Notes: generated by a model from the sequence alone, not told the origin. DNA of 64,000 bases from Paenibacillus spongiae (GCF_024734895.1 NZ_CP091430.1:4730501-4794500); one strand, 5' to 3'. Shown: positions 35,030 to 43,380, counted from the stretch's first letter. Numbers and translations: made by a program.

Positions 35030-35155
35030 CTACTGAACGCATCTTAGCGTGGCCGGGTCGACGCGCAGCTGATAGAGGGAACCGGTCCACCCGGGAACAG
35101 TCGACATATCGATCACATATTCCGTATAACCCGTATCGTTCGCGATGATCGTAAG
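35030..35155 (-). pseudogene. Fragment of a secreted glycosidase-type beta-sandwich protein
   Basis: A 41-codon minus-strand frame directly after an in-frame TAG (35156-35158) encodes NDTGYTEYVIDMSTVPGWTG followed by SLYQLRVDPAT and a stop at 35030. The phrase 'YxxYxIDMS..PxWxGxxxQLRxDP' is familiar from C-terminal carbohydrate-binding or jelly-roll domains in Paenibacillus polysaccharide-degrading enzymes. No start or upstream part remains, so a larger gene has been lost here. The rest of 34815-35313 shows no gene. Confidence 0.45.
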
Positions 35156-35313
35156 CTATTCAATATTTATGCCAGCTTACCGGCAAAGAAGTTCTTCTCC
35201 TCCAACTGGATTCATTGTTGCTTCAATAATAAAGAACCCCAGTAGATCCATCCACCTGTCACGAACAGATTGAATGGCTCCAAGGGGCGGTTTCGCAAAA
35301 ATGCTTATTGCTA

Positions 35314-35916
35314 TTATTCAGTTGGAATCGAGAGAGTGCCTTGCAAATACGCTTCGACTTGAGCAATCCACTCCCCGGATTCGTCGGCAGCCAACGTACG
35401 CCAGCCTATGCTGCGCGCCGGCTCCAAATTTCGCTCCTGGTCGTCGACAAACAGCGCAGGAGCATGCGGATTCAACTTGGCTTGAACCCGCTCATAGATG
35501 ACGGGATCAGGCTTGCGGCAGCCCGCTACACTGGAAATCGTCATGCTCGTTAAATAGCGCTCAATTCCTTCAAGATGTGGGGCCAACCATTCATGTCGAT
35601 GATTGCTCAATAGATGAATCTCGGCAGCCTCACTCCACTGGGGTAAATATTCATATGCAGGCAAGCGCACGAGATGTTTGCTTAATGACAGCTGCGCTTG
35701 ATGAATGTCTACAGCAGGCCAATGCTTCTTAACCCACGCCCAGAACTCGCCCTCATCGATTCGCCCGGTCCAGAGATCCGCCTTTATTTCCTCATTGAAT
35801 CTCTGTTTGAAGTTCTCCACTCGGATGCCGGCAGCATGGGCTAGCTCCCCCCAATAGTCCGATGAGAGATTCGATACAAGAACGCCTGCAATATCCAATA
35901 TAAGCTGCGGTTTCAT
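35314..35916 (-). CDS. HAD family hydrolase (DxA variant)
   Basis: 200 aa HAD-IA-type protein. Motif I is LILDIAGVLV: the nucleophile Asp is present but the +2 acid/base Asp is Ala, as in phosphonatase-type enzymes. Motif II is LLSNHRHEW, motif III Lys in GCRKPDPVIYE, motif IV LFVDDQERNLEPA. The cap is helical (residues 15-80). Hence phosphatase activity is uncertain. Single gene. Confidence 0.85.
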   Translation of the reverse strand: MKPQLILDIAGVLVSNLSSDYWGELAHAAGIRVENFKQRFNEEIKADLWTGRIDEGEFWAWVKKHWPAVDIHQAQLSLSKHLVRLPAYEYLPQWSEAAEIHLLSNHRHEWLAPHLEGIERYLTSMTISSVAGCRKPDPVIYERVQAKLNPHAPALFVDDQERNLEPARSIGWRTLAADESGEWIAQVEAYLQGTLSIPTE

Positions 35917-35981
35917 CGATTCCCTCTTTTCAGCTACCCTGCTTTAATGAATGCTTCGATAGATCCGACCATGAAGCACAT

Positions 35982-36137
35982 TCAAATCCTTGAGTTACTT
36001 TGCATCATTTCTTTTATGTCCCGTAATTCTTGTAAAATCTCTCTCGAATATTGTGTGCTCTTCGAATTATCGATACCAATTTTTATAATGAGTGCCCCGA
36101 CCAATAAACTTAATCCGAACATAACAATAGCTTCCAA
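35982..36137 (-). CDS. Small single-TM protein (51 aa)
   Basis: Minus-strand frame from TTG 36135-36137 to TGA 35982-35984, preceded by GGAGG with 9 bp spacing. The protein starts MEAIVMFGLSLLVGALIIKI (one membrane helix) and continues with a polar amphipathic helix (SREILQELRDIKEMMQSNS). The layout is that of a small membrane-anchored coiled-coil peptide. Function unknown. It sits between a HAD and a NUDIX gene and follows the latter by 51 bp. Confidence 0.65.
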   Translation of the reverse strand: MEAIVMFGLSLLVGALIIKIGIDNSKSTQYSREILQELRDIKEMMQSNSRI

Positions 36138-36188
36138 TTATATATCCCTCCATTCGTGGTGTTCTCACCACAGATGCAGTGGTGAAAA

Positions 36189-36683
36189 CTAAGAGATCGA
36201 ATAGTTCCTAACGCCTCGATTAACGATATGCTTGACTCCCTGAGCGAGATCCAACGCCTTAAGCTCGGGCACCACAAATTCCGGCACAATCTCCAGTTCA
36301 TCCAAATCGCTCAGATCTACCCATCGATTGACATATTCCTCTTCGAAACCCAGAAATTCACCCTCATGCTGCAGGATCGGATGATCCTCTTGCAGCCTGA
36401 CGGCAAAGTACATCGCGATTTCATGGACCTTCTTATTCTGAAATTCAATTAAATTCTCTATTATCCAAACAAGCTTCTTCTCGAGAATCGGCACCCCGAA
36501 TTCTTCGAGCATTTCGCGGTCGATAGTTTGCTCGGCGGTTTCGCCGAATTCGACTCGCCCTCCTGGTATGAACCAACGTTCATTCGCGGATGCACGCTGC
36601 AGAAGAATCTTATTATGGTACAGTACGATACTGGCCGCCCTGAATTGAAATAATCCCGACTGACTCGCATAAGAGATCATCAT
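36189..36683 (-). CDS. NUDIX hydrolase
   Basis: 164 aa. NUDIX box GGRVEFGETAEQTIDREMLE followed by EFGV, with the REMLEE metal ligands. The preceding RWFIPGG is typical. Substrate unknown. One of four NUDIX genes in the window (others at 1048, 36815 and 53822). Confidence 0.9.
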   Translation of the reverse strand: MMISYASQSGLFQFRAASIVLYHNKILLQRASANERWFIPGGRVEFGETAEQTIDREMLEEFGVPILEKKLVWIIENLIEFQNKKVHEIAMYFAVRLQEDHPILQHEGEFLGFEEEYVNRWVDLSDLDELEIVPEFVVPELKALDLAQGVKHIVNRGVRNYSIS

Positions 36684-36814
36684 GAATGATTATCCCCCTT
36701 CGCTCAATATGGGAAAATGCTTATTCAAGCTTCCCTTGTTCGGATGACCTAGAATGACCGATATTTTCATATGTATCATTCTCCCTCCATCAACTATACT
36801 CCGCGGCAGAGGGT

Positions 36815-37306
36815 TCACCCTCTATTGTTGAGATAGAATAGAATTCCCGCCCGGTCCACATCGGAAAATTGCAGGGGATCCTCATTCATTAACCGTTGTA
36901 CTTCTTCTACTGAAACCCAACGAATATTTTTCGTATCGTCGCCGATTTCCAATAGCTCGCCCTCTGCCTTGCAGCGAAAATATAACCCTACAGAATCGAA
37001 TGGGCCCTTGGTCGTCTGATAAGCTCCGAACGGCTGGACACATTCCACTTCAAATTCCGGATTCATGCCGACCGTATCGATCCTCGCATCCTGGCCTTCG
37101 ATTTCTACGACATCAAGACCCGTTTCTTCCTTGACTTCCCTGATTAACGCATGCAAGAACGATTCATACGGTTCGATCCGCCCTCCGGGGAGTTCAATCC
37201 GCTCAAGCCCGCCCGGCTTGTTCCGAGTTTGAACGACCATCTCTTCTCTGCCATTGAATATCCGCTCAATAATAGCGCGGGAATTGACTAGAAACATCTC
37301 GGGCAC
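36815..37306 (-). CDS. NUDIX hydrolase
   Basis: 163 aa. NUDIX box GGRIEPYESFLHALIREVKE followed by ETGL. N-terminal RAIIERIFNGREEMVVQTRN resembles the ADP-ribose/8-oxo-dGTP type, but specificity is uncertain. It lies just after the methyltransferase gene in the same direction (33-bp gap), possibly co-transcribed. Confidence 0.9.
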   Translation of the reverse strand: MPEMFLVNSRAIIERIFNGREEMVVQTRNKPGGLERIELPGGRIEPYESFLHALIREVKEETGLDVVEIEGQDARIDTVGMNPEFEVECVQPFGAYQTTKGPFDSVGLYFRCKAEGELLEIGDDTKNIRWVSVEEVQRLMNEDPLQFSDVDRAGILFYLNNRG

Positions 37307-37339
37307 CGTCCTCTACTGGGATATGTACGCTTTGCATCG

Positions 37340-38050
37340 CTATACCTGTTTCTCCAATATAATCAATCTCATGAATCCAGAACCACCGTGATGTTCGTCG
37401 CTCAGGTTGAACGCGATCCTAAATGGGGAATCTCTTAATTCTTCTTCCAGATCGGACTCGGTAAACCAGCGCACGTAACCTTCAGATAAAGGAAAACAAT
37501 CGCCGCGCTCTATAATTTGAAATTTGGACGCCGGTGAATTCATGTAATCCTCGTCAACCGCGTCGCCGATGCAGTCCTCGGGGACAATATACTGCGTGAG
37601 CAAGCATGTGCCGCCAGGATTCAACATGCGGTATAGATGATCCAAATACTGGTTGCGAAGCTCCTTCGTAGGAATATAACACAGCACCTTGAAGCAAATG
37701 ATTGCGTCAAAGCTGTTGTCCGGGAAAGGGTAATGAAACGTGCTAAGATGCCTGTAATCAACCTGAACCCTATCGGGCAGCGCCAGCCTGGCCTGCTCAA
37801 TCAATGCTAGACTAACGTCTACTCCCGTAACCTTGTACCCTTGCTGCGCCAGCCATACCGAGATTCTTCCGGCCCCGCATCCGGCATCCAATACGGAACA
37901 AGGCGGCGGTAATTGCTCCAATAGTGCCTTCTCGGCTGGTGTAGGGCCTTGCGGGATTTCATCCACGTAATGGTCGACTTGATCGGGTTTATTAAACCAC
38001 TTCACGACAGAATCGAGCAAATAGTGCTGTTCCCTTGAAATCATGTTCAT
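37340..38050 (-). CDS. Class I SAM-dependent methyltransferase
   Basis: 236 aa. SAM-binding motif I VLDAGCGAGRISVWLAQQG, motif II VTGVDVSLALIEQA, and the YCI-like FDAIICFKVLCYIP. The fold is a standalone Rossmann methyltransferase of the UbiE/Methyltransf_11 type; the acceptor is unknown. Starts MNMISREQHYLLDSVV. Confidence 0.9.
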   Translation of the reverse strand: MNMISREQHYLLDSVVKWFNKPDQVDHYVDEIPQGPTPAEKALLEQLPPPCSVLDAGCGAGRISVWLAQQGYKVTGVDVSLALIEQARLALPDRVQVDYRHLSTFHYPFPDNSFDAIICFKVLCYIPTKELRNQYLDHLYRMLNPGGTCLLTQYIVPEDCIGDAVDEDYMNSPASKFQIIERGDCFPLSEGYVRWFTESDLEEELRDSPFRIAFNLSDEHHGGSGFMRLIILEKQV

Positions 38051-38079
38051 CGATCACCATTCCTATAGCCGTAGTCGGT

Positions 38080-38328
38080 TTAACCCGTTGTTTTCTTAGG
38101 AAAGCCGTAAGCTAGTATGATGAATCCAACCAATAAGAAGAGCCAGACAAAGAAGTTATCAAAAAAACCGGGATATTCCGGCTTGTTAGGAACTGTGGCT
38201 CCGTTCGACGCGAATCCGGACACGACAAGTGCGTTCGATATCATGGCCACACATCGCTCAACCGTATACATTAATCCACCGGCTATCATGAATGCAGCCC
38301 CTAGTATCTTATAAGCGTGGTTTGTCAT
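38080..38328 (-). CDS. Small two-TM membrane protein
   Basis: 82 aa. Two predicted helices (about 7-27 and 56-76: FFVWLFLLVGFIILAYGF) separated by a loop rich in Asn/Pro/Gly (SNGATVPNKPEYPG), ending with a basic tail KKTTG. AGGAG lies about 10 bp before the ATG. It has no recognisable family. It lies 30 bp upstream of the methyltransferase gene in the same direction. Confidence 0.6.
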   Translation of the reverse strand: MTNHAYKILGAAFMIAGGLMYTVERCVAMISNALVVSGFASNGATVPNKPEYPGFFDNFFVWLFLLVGFIILAYGFPKKTTG

Positions 38329-38373
38329 TCATGCTCATCTCCTAGTCTCTGATCTGCTAAAATTAGTATGTTG

Positions 38374-38402
38374 AAAAAAAGACCGCTGAACCATAAGCGG
38401 CC
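38374..38402 (-). terminator. Terminator after the GyrI-like gene
   Basis: On the minus strand GGCCGCT, loop TATGGTTC and AGCGGTC form a 7-bp stem followed by TTTTTTT (A-run 38374-38380 on plus). Confidence 0.8.
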
Positions 38403-38430
38403 TGTAGAGCTTACACTATATTCAAAACAA

Positions 38431-38928
38431 TCAACTCTGAAGCGTAACAGGACCGTATACCTCCGTGGATAACCATTGCAGTATCGAATCCTTATCGAAC
38501 GGATACTTCTCCAGTACCATTCCATCAGCCTTAGCGGACATATGATGCTCCTGCCTGTACGCAGCCAGAACCGCATAAGGATCCGGATCCGCGGGATGCG
38601 GGCCTTCGTAGCGCACCTTGGTATACGTCCCCTTAGGTATCGTGAAGCCTAGCATTCCTTCCGGAATATCCGCTAATTCACTGACTTCCAGACAATAAAA
38701 GTAAGTGAACATCACTTCGCAGCTATACCACGGCGCCCAGTAGCACTCGGAATGCACGGTGTGCTTGATTTCTCCTTTACGTGCTAGGAACAGCTGCTTG
38801 GTCTGCCCTATTTTGCCGAAATCCCCATCCTTGAACGAAACGATGACCGGAATGCCGACCATCTTCAATTCACCCAGTTGGACCAGCTCAACCTCCCCGG
38901 CTGCGCCCTTGCCTAACGGATTGCTCAA
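38431..38928 (-). CDS. GyrI-like effector-binding domain protein
   Basis: 165 aa standalone domain of the AraC effector-binding/GyrI family, without a DNA-binding part. Seen: the early strand LGELKMVGIPV, CEVMFTYFYCLEVSELADIP and the late TIPKGTYTKVRYEGPH motif. Such proteins bind small molecules or act as DNA-gyrase inhibitors/hydrolases. The start is TTG 38926-38928 after GAGG. It has its own terminator. Confidence 0.8.
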   Translation of the reverse strand: MSNPLGKGAAGEVELVQLGELKMVGIPVIVSFKDGDFGKIGQTKQLFLARKGEIKHTVHSECYWAPWYSCEVMFTYFYCLEVSELADIPEGMLGFTIPKGTYTKVRYEGPHPADPDPYAVLAAYRQEHHMSAKADGMVLEKYPFDKDSILQWLSTEVYGPVTLQS

Positions 38929-39321
38929 CGTTCCTCACTGCCTCTCCCGATAGGTTTGCATGACGATAACTTTATACCAATCCAACCGCATTCACCCAAC
39001 TAATATACCGTACACACGTTCTCCTGTAAACCTTTTCCTTTTATTCCTGATGATGAAGACCGCTGGACGCTTTACAGAAATCCGGGAACAACAACGACAG
39101 TTTGCTGCATAGAGTAGTGATCGTAAATATCATATGAATGGCAAATTGATTTAAGTTGATCCAGACACAACATGCTGCATAGACAGATACCCAAAAGATG
39201 GCTGCAGTTGCCTGAGCTTAGCCCGAAGAAGCATGCGTATTTCACCGAACAGCTGCTGCTGCGGATAACCTGGCAGTCTATCTTTTCGATTCGTGCGACC
39301 GAAGCTTTTGTATGGAATCTA

Positions 39322-39510
39322 GGTGTTGTTTAATGTGCAACATGACTTCATCATGCAGCCCAAATGGGGCGAATTGTTGTATTTAATACATCAATGTCGT
39401 TACAAAATCACGGATTAGCCGATAAGTAGATGGAATTCTTGTACAATGTACAACAATATCCGCATCACCCGTTTTTTTTCCTTCACATTGTTGTATAAAA
39501 TACAAGAATA
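39322..39510. repeat. Cluster of four palindromic repeats (TTGTTGTA...TACAAGAA family)
   Basis: Four related imperfect palindromes: 39322-39345 (core GTTGTTTAATGTGCAAC), 39371-39396 (TTGTTGTATTTAATACATCA), 39433-39459 (inverted; TTCTTGTACAATGTACAACA) and 39486-39510 (TTGTTGTATAAAATACAAGA). Centres are about 50, 63 and 52 bp apart. CCTTATCCA repeats follow (39520-39580). The long gap 38929-39974 contains no gene I can support; its other content is described in the next two entries. Confidence 0.65.
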
Positions 39511-39642
39511 AGCCATATCCACACCTTATCCACTTCCACATCCATAGCCATTACCTTTACCTTATCCAATGCCTTATCCAATCAAAGGAGCGCCCGCCTG
39601 CACGTCTCCAGAACGATTCATCCCGCTCTGCTCGCTTAAACT

Positions 39643-39976
39643 TTCATTCATTCAACTTCTATATAAATTGAAAGTTTCGCATGGCCGAACCGCGGCAAAC
39701 TGGCATGACGGTCAGCGGCAACCCGCAGGGGTGAGCGTATCAATCGTTACGGACCGTGAATCCGCTATTTCGACTTGTCGGCCCTTTGTATTGCACTTAC
39801 GGACCCTCAATCCGCAATTAATTGGGAAACAGCCCCAATCCCCCGTATTTGCGGCGAATAGCGGACATAGGGTCCGCAACACCAAATAATAGTCGGGTTT
39901 CCTGCGAAATAGCGGACGGTATGTCCGCAAGGGATCGTGCCGTACGAGGCACAATTGAAGTTCATTCATTCAACTT
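39643..39976. repeat. Segment bounded by a 16-bp direct repeat
   Basis: TTCATTCATTCAACTT occurs exactly at 39643-39658 and 39961-39976, each followed by a TATATA-like stretch. The 300-bp stretch between them holds the four GGAC...GTCCGC repeats. The right copy touches the end of the GNAT gene. It could be a target duplication of a small non-autonomous element or a recombination duplicate. No transposase is present. Confidence 0.45.
39746..39931. repeat. Cluster of four repeats of a GGAC-N5-GTCCGC palindrome family
   Basis: Four copies: 39746-39772 (GTTACGGACCGTGAATCCGC), 39795-39823 (CTTACGGACCCTCAATCCGC), and two inverted copies 39853-39879 (AATAGCGGACATAGGGTCCG) and 39904-39931 (AATAGCGGACGGTATGTCCG). 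The first two start 50 bp apart, the last two 51 bp. In the last two the dyad is GCGGAC-N6/7-GTCCGC. The arrangement is two copies forward, two copies reversed. Confidence 0.65.
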
Positions 39977-40496
39977 ATATAGTTTTGATCTGTTTATAGT
40001 ACAGGACCGTTTCGTGCAGTTCCCCGCTGGATGATCTCGCATAGTCGGGAATACGTCCCGCTTCAATATAACCCAATGAACGATATAGAAGATTGGACGG
40101 ATCGCCTGATCTAGTATCCAATATCAATAGCGTTCTCCCTTCCAGCCGGGCGCTTGCCTCCATGGATTGCATCAGCAAGCGGGCGATTCCGTTTCTGCGT
40201 GAACCCGGATGCACCATTAGTTTCGCCACTTCCGCACGATGAGACGAATTGGGCTTCATAGCAAGATGCAACTGGATTGTTCCGACAATCCGCTGATCTT
40301 TCATCGCGATCCATATCAGGACGCCAGGCGCGATTACTTGCTCCCAGTAGTTCATGGCATCCTCATCGCTTAAAGGGGATAAGAATCCCAGCGATGCTCC
40401 ATCTTCCACCGCTTGGATTAATAACTTCGCCAATTCTTGACGTATATCCGGACCCAATGAATGGATTTCATGTATGATAACTTCTCCTGTCGTCAT
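39975..40496 (-). CDS. GNAT family N-acetyltransferase
   Basis: 173 aa. The acetyl-CoA loop is VHPGSRRNGIARLLMQSM after the strand RAEVAKLMV; RSLGYIEAGRIPDYARS follows at the C-terminus. Close to the family of acetyltransferases annotated as drug or diamine modifiers, but the substrate is unknown. GGAGGATGA precedes the start. Its last two codons lie in the direct repeat at 39961-39976. Confidence 0.9.
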   Translation of the reverse strand: MTTGEVIIHEIHSLGPDIRQELAKLLIQAVEDGASLGFLSPLSDEDAMNYWEQVIAPGVLIWIAMKDQRIVGTIQLHLAMKPNSSHRAEVAKLMVHPGSRRNGIARLLMQSMEASARLEGRTLLILDTRSGDPSNLLYRSLGYIEAGRIPDYARSSSGELHETVLYYKQIKTI

Positions 40497-40518
40497 TAGG
40501 AATCATCCTCCGACGTCT

Positions 40519-41046
40519 CTATAATTTCTTTATCATATGAATATCTTCAGGCTCTAACTCGAACAATTCCGGATCGACTTCGTGCGTTAGCTCACTCCCG
40601 CAATGTTGATAGAAATGAACGGCAGACTCCGATTCCGTCGAGGAGATGTATAAATATTTGGCCCCTCTGGCCACGGCTTCTCGACTCAATGCTTGCATGA
40701 TTCGGCTGCCTATTCCTTGCCGCCGATAGTTCCTTGAAACATACATGAGATCCACTTGCAGTTGATCGTTGTTCTTCCCCCTGAATGGGCAGGCCAGCAC
40801 CCCGAATCCGATCAGAAGCTCACCGTCGAATGCGCCGTAAGCTTTTCCGCCATTCTCCAATTGGAGTTTTAACCGTTGGATGAGCTCCTGCACCTGTCCG
40901 GCATTCCAATTCTCGCATTCATGCCCTGCTTCGATCTCGATAAGCTGGCCATTGTTCATGCGGTAAATTCGTTCGATTCGCTCCGACCGGTCTATATGTT
41001 GAATGCTGTCGGCATCCTTAAGATGCATTTCTCTGAACGTAATCAT
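40519..41046 (-). CDS. GNAT family N-acetyltransferase
   Basis: 175 aa. Acetyl-CoA loop YRRQGIGSRIMQALSREAV after VDLMYVS, and the late strand YLYISSTESESAVHFYQHCG. N-terminal MITFREMHLKDADSIQHID. Substrate unknown. It lies 15 bp after the adenylate kinase-like gene and 22 bp before the next GNAT gene, all on the minus strand, so these three may be co-transcribed. Confidence 0.9.
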   Translation of the reverse strand: MITFREMHLKDADSIQHIDRSERIERIYRMNNGQLIEIEAGHECENWNAGQVQELIQRLKLQLENGGKAYGAFDGELLIGFGVLACPFRGKNNDQLQVDLMYVSRNYRRQGIGSRIMQALSREAVARGAKYLYISSTESESAVHFYQHCGSELTHEVDPELFELEPEDIHMIKKL

Positions 41047-41061
41047 ATCCGTAAAGTCCCC

Positions 41062-41706
41062 CTAGATTCGGAATAAACCGATCAAATCTTCGGTTACCTC
41101 TTTAATTCCCTTCGAGCCGTCAATCACTCGCAAGCTCCCCTCCGGCTTATAGTAATCCAAGAGCTGGACGGTGAGGTGCTTGTTGATTCTTAAACGTTCT
41201 CTAACCGTTGCTTCCCGATCATCATCTCGCTGCTTTAGCTTCCCGCTGCATTGATCGCATTGATTCCGTATGCGCGGCGGCTGATAGACAACATGGTAGG
41301 TTGCGCCGCATCCTGCACAGGTTCTTCTGCCGGTTAACCTCTCCAATAATAGCTCTTCCCTAACCTCAACATAGATCACATGGTCGATAACCTTGGAATT
41401 GGCAATCATAAAACCATTCAACGCCTGCGCCTGTACGACATTCCTGGGGAAGCCGTCGAGCAGAAATCCATTCTGGCAATCCGCATCGCGCAGCCGGTTC
41501 GTTGCGATCCCTATCGTGATTTCGTCGGGAACCAGTTCCCCCTTACTCATATATCCTTTGGCCAGAAGGCCTAACTTCGTTTGCGCTTCGGCGGCTTGCC
41601 GCAATATTTCTCCTGTTGAGATATGCGGGATATGATGATGTTCAATGATGATTTTGGCTTGCGTTCCTTTGCCTGCGCCGGGTAATCCCAGCAAGATGAT
41701 ATTCAT
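41062..41706 (-). CDS. adk: Adenylate kinase paralogue with zinc-type LID
   Basis: 214 aa, full length. P-loop GLPGAGKGTQA, AMP-binding GEILRQAAEAQTKLG and LLDGFPRNVVQA, LID from about 122 to 160 with CAGC...CDQC, the four-Cys zinc site of Gram-positive adenylate kinases, and DREATVRERLR. It converts AMP plus ATP to two ADP. It is not beside secY/infA, the usual place of the essential adk, but among GNAT genes, so it is probably a second copy. The symbol describes the family, not the essential locus. AAAGGAGAC precedes ATG. Confidence 0.85.
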   Translation of the reverse strand: MNIILLGLPGAGKGTQAKIIIEHHHIPHISTGEILRQAAEAQTKLGLLAKGYMSKGELVPDEITIGIATNRLRDADCQNGFLLDGFPRNVVQAQALNGFMIANSKVIDHVIYVEVREELLLERLTGRRTCAGCGATYHVVYQPPRIRNQCDQCSGKLKQRDDDREATVRERLRINKHLTVQLLDYYKPEGSLRVIDGSKGIKEVTEDLIGLFRI

Positions 41707-41731
41707 CTATCCGTCTCCTTTATCCATAACT

Positions 41732-43225
41732 TCATTGTTCCGCTAGAAAACGAAAACGCTCGATGCGATGAAAGGTCAAATAGTTGGCATTATGATAGTT
41801 AGCCGCCCCGTTAATCGCCGTCCGCGATACGAACAACAAGTCTTCTCCCGTAACGATCCAGTCCACGTACTGGAATCCAACCATCTTATAGTCCTCGACC
41901 CAGCCATTGCGCTCATAGTCGATGATATCCTTCACAACCTGCCATTGTTCCGTGTCCTTCGAACAGACGAGCGTCAATACATTGCGCTGACCGACATGAG
42001 CAACATACCGGTTGACAAGCGACCAATAGAGACCGGATGGAGCATCGAAATAGACGGAGAACTTACTATTATTGTTCGGAAAATCGATCACTTTGCCGAA
42101 TACGGGCGTCGCATCCGGCACAGCCGGATCAATCTCCAAATAGATCGCTTTGCCGTATTCCTGCGAGGCTCCATAGCATTCATACCGCAGCAAATTGATC
42201 AGGCGGCCATCAGGCGTTACGACGACGTTCCCTTCCAATAGATTCGTACGTATGCCTCCCTTAACCGCATTCGTCCAATTGCTGTCGTAGGGCAGGAATG
42301 GCGTCGAAGTCCAGCTCGCGGCGTCCAGCAGATCGGCATCGACCGGAGCGGAGATGACACCCGATGCGTGCAGCCCTTGGATCGACCATGAACCATAGTC
42401 GATCGCCGACCATATGCGCCCGTTATGGACCGTGACCGGCATTGACGATTTATGCGGCCCGCCCGTCTCTCTGGAACCGCCTGCGATCAAGCGTACCGGG
42501 GCTGACCAGGTCTCGCCGCCATCGTCGGATCGGCCGATTAACAAATCGCCATACTCGGTGCTTGTCGCCAGCATATAGAGCGCTTCCCGATGCACGAACA
42601 GCTTGCCCCAGAAGCACGGGTATAGGTCGGCGATGAACCACCAGCTCTCCCCGTTATCGTCGGAGCTAAACACTTTGCTCAAGTTCTGCCCGGCTTCCCC
42701 CCAATAGATGTCATGGGAAGCGACCAGCCTGCCGTCGGGGAGCCGCGCGATGGATGGACTGGCCGGCGAGCGGCCGGAGAAGCCGTAAGCGTAATCTTCC
42801 GGATGAATGTAGTTGATGACCGTTCCCGGTATAGGCCCTGCGCGAAACAACCTCGTTGCGCTTGCTGCAATCGGTTCGCCGGTGGCAGCAATGACGGCAG
42901 TAACAGTCAGCTCATAATCGGCTCCGTTCTTAAGACCATTAATACATGCACGGTGCAGCACCGTTCCCGCGGGTACAAGGCTTTGAGACGTGATCACTAA
43001 TGTATCGCTCTCGCCGCGCAGTCCATAAGCGATCTGATAAGCCAAGCCGCCATGACCCGATCCGGTCCGGTCCCCTTGGTACTGCCAATCCAGCTCAATT
43101 CTGCCGTCCCCCGGCGCGAGGCGGGTTATGTGCAGCTCCGTTCCCGCGGCTTCGCTCCCCGCAAATTTGTACAGATCGCCGGTCCTCGGAAAGCTCCAAG
43201 GCCGATTGTTTTCGTAACCGGACAT
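41732..43225 (-). CDS. BNR-repeat (sialidase-fold) protein with N-terminal Fn3-like domain
   Basis: 497 aa, no signal peptide. Residues 25-130 look like a fibronectin-III-type beta-sandwich (GRIELDWQY, LKNGADYELTVTAV). From about 150 on there is a six-bladed propeller with Asp-box motifs: SSDDNGESWWFIA, SDDGGETWSAPV and a degenerate SKDTEQWQVV. Sialidases and related glycosidases share this fold. The early SPASPSIARLPDGRLVASHD has the Arg position typical of exo-sialidase relatives. Substrate is unknown. GGAGGAG precedes ATG. Confidence 0.75.
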   Translation of the reverse strand: MSGYENNRPWSFPRTGDLYKFAGSEAAGTELHITRLAPGDGRIELDWQYQGDRTGSGHGGLAYQIAYGLRGESDTLVITSQSLVPAGTVLHRACINGLKNGADYELTVTAVIAATGEPIAASATRLFRAGPIPGTVINYIHPEDYAYGFSGRSPASPSIARLPDGRLVASHDIYWGEAGQNLSKVFSSDDNGESWWFIADLYPCFWGKLFVHREALYMLATSTEYGDLLIGRSDDGGETWSAPVRLIAGGSRETGGPHKSSMPVTVHNGRIWSAIDYGSWSIQGLHASGVISAPVDADLLDAASWTSTPFLPYDSNWTNAVKGGIRTNLLEGNVVVTPDGRLINLLRYECYGASQEYGKAIYLEIDPAVPDATPVFGKVIDFPNNNSKFSVYFDAPSGLYWSLVNRYVAHVGQRNVLTLVCSKDTEQWQVVKDIIDYERNGWVEDYKMVGFQYVDWIVTGEDLLFVSRTAINGAANYHNANYLTFHRIERFRFLAEQ

Positions 43226-43241
43226 CTCTTACTCCTCCTGA

Positions 43242-43263
43242 AATATGAGATATATTTCATATT
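43242..43263 (-). promoter_or_regulatory. Inverted repeat upstream of the BNR gene
   Basis: AATATGA (43242-43248) and TCATATT (43257-43263), 8-bp spacer, directly before the ribosome site. A possible operator or mRNA hairpin. The remaining gap to 43383 holds nothing recognisable. Confidence 0.4.
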
Positions 43264-43380
43264 CTTCGTGTAATTGTGAAGCAAATGAGCGATGTTTGAT
43301 CTAGCAATGAATGATAGTTTGGATCGTATCCGATAGGTTAAATTGAAAAGAAGAAGCAGTTGGAGTTCAAACGTGGAGTT

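Noticed and set aside
39322..39931. CRISPR array
   Set aside because: Spacing is regular, but the repeats vary, change orientation, are palindromic with diverse cores, and no cas gene is present.
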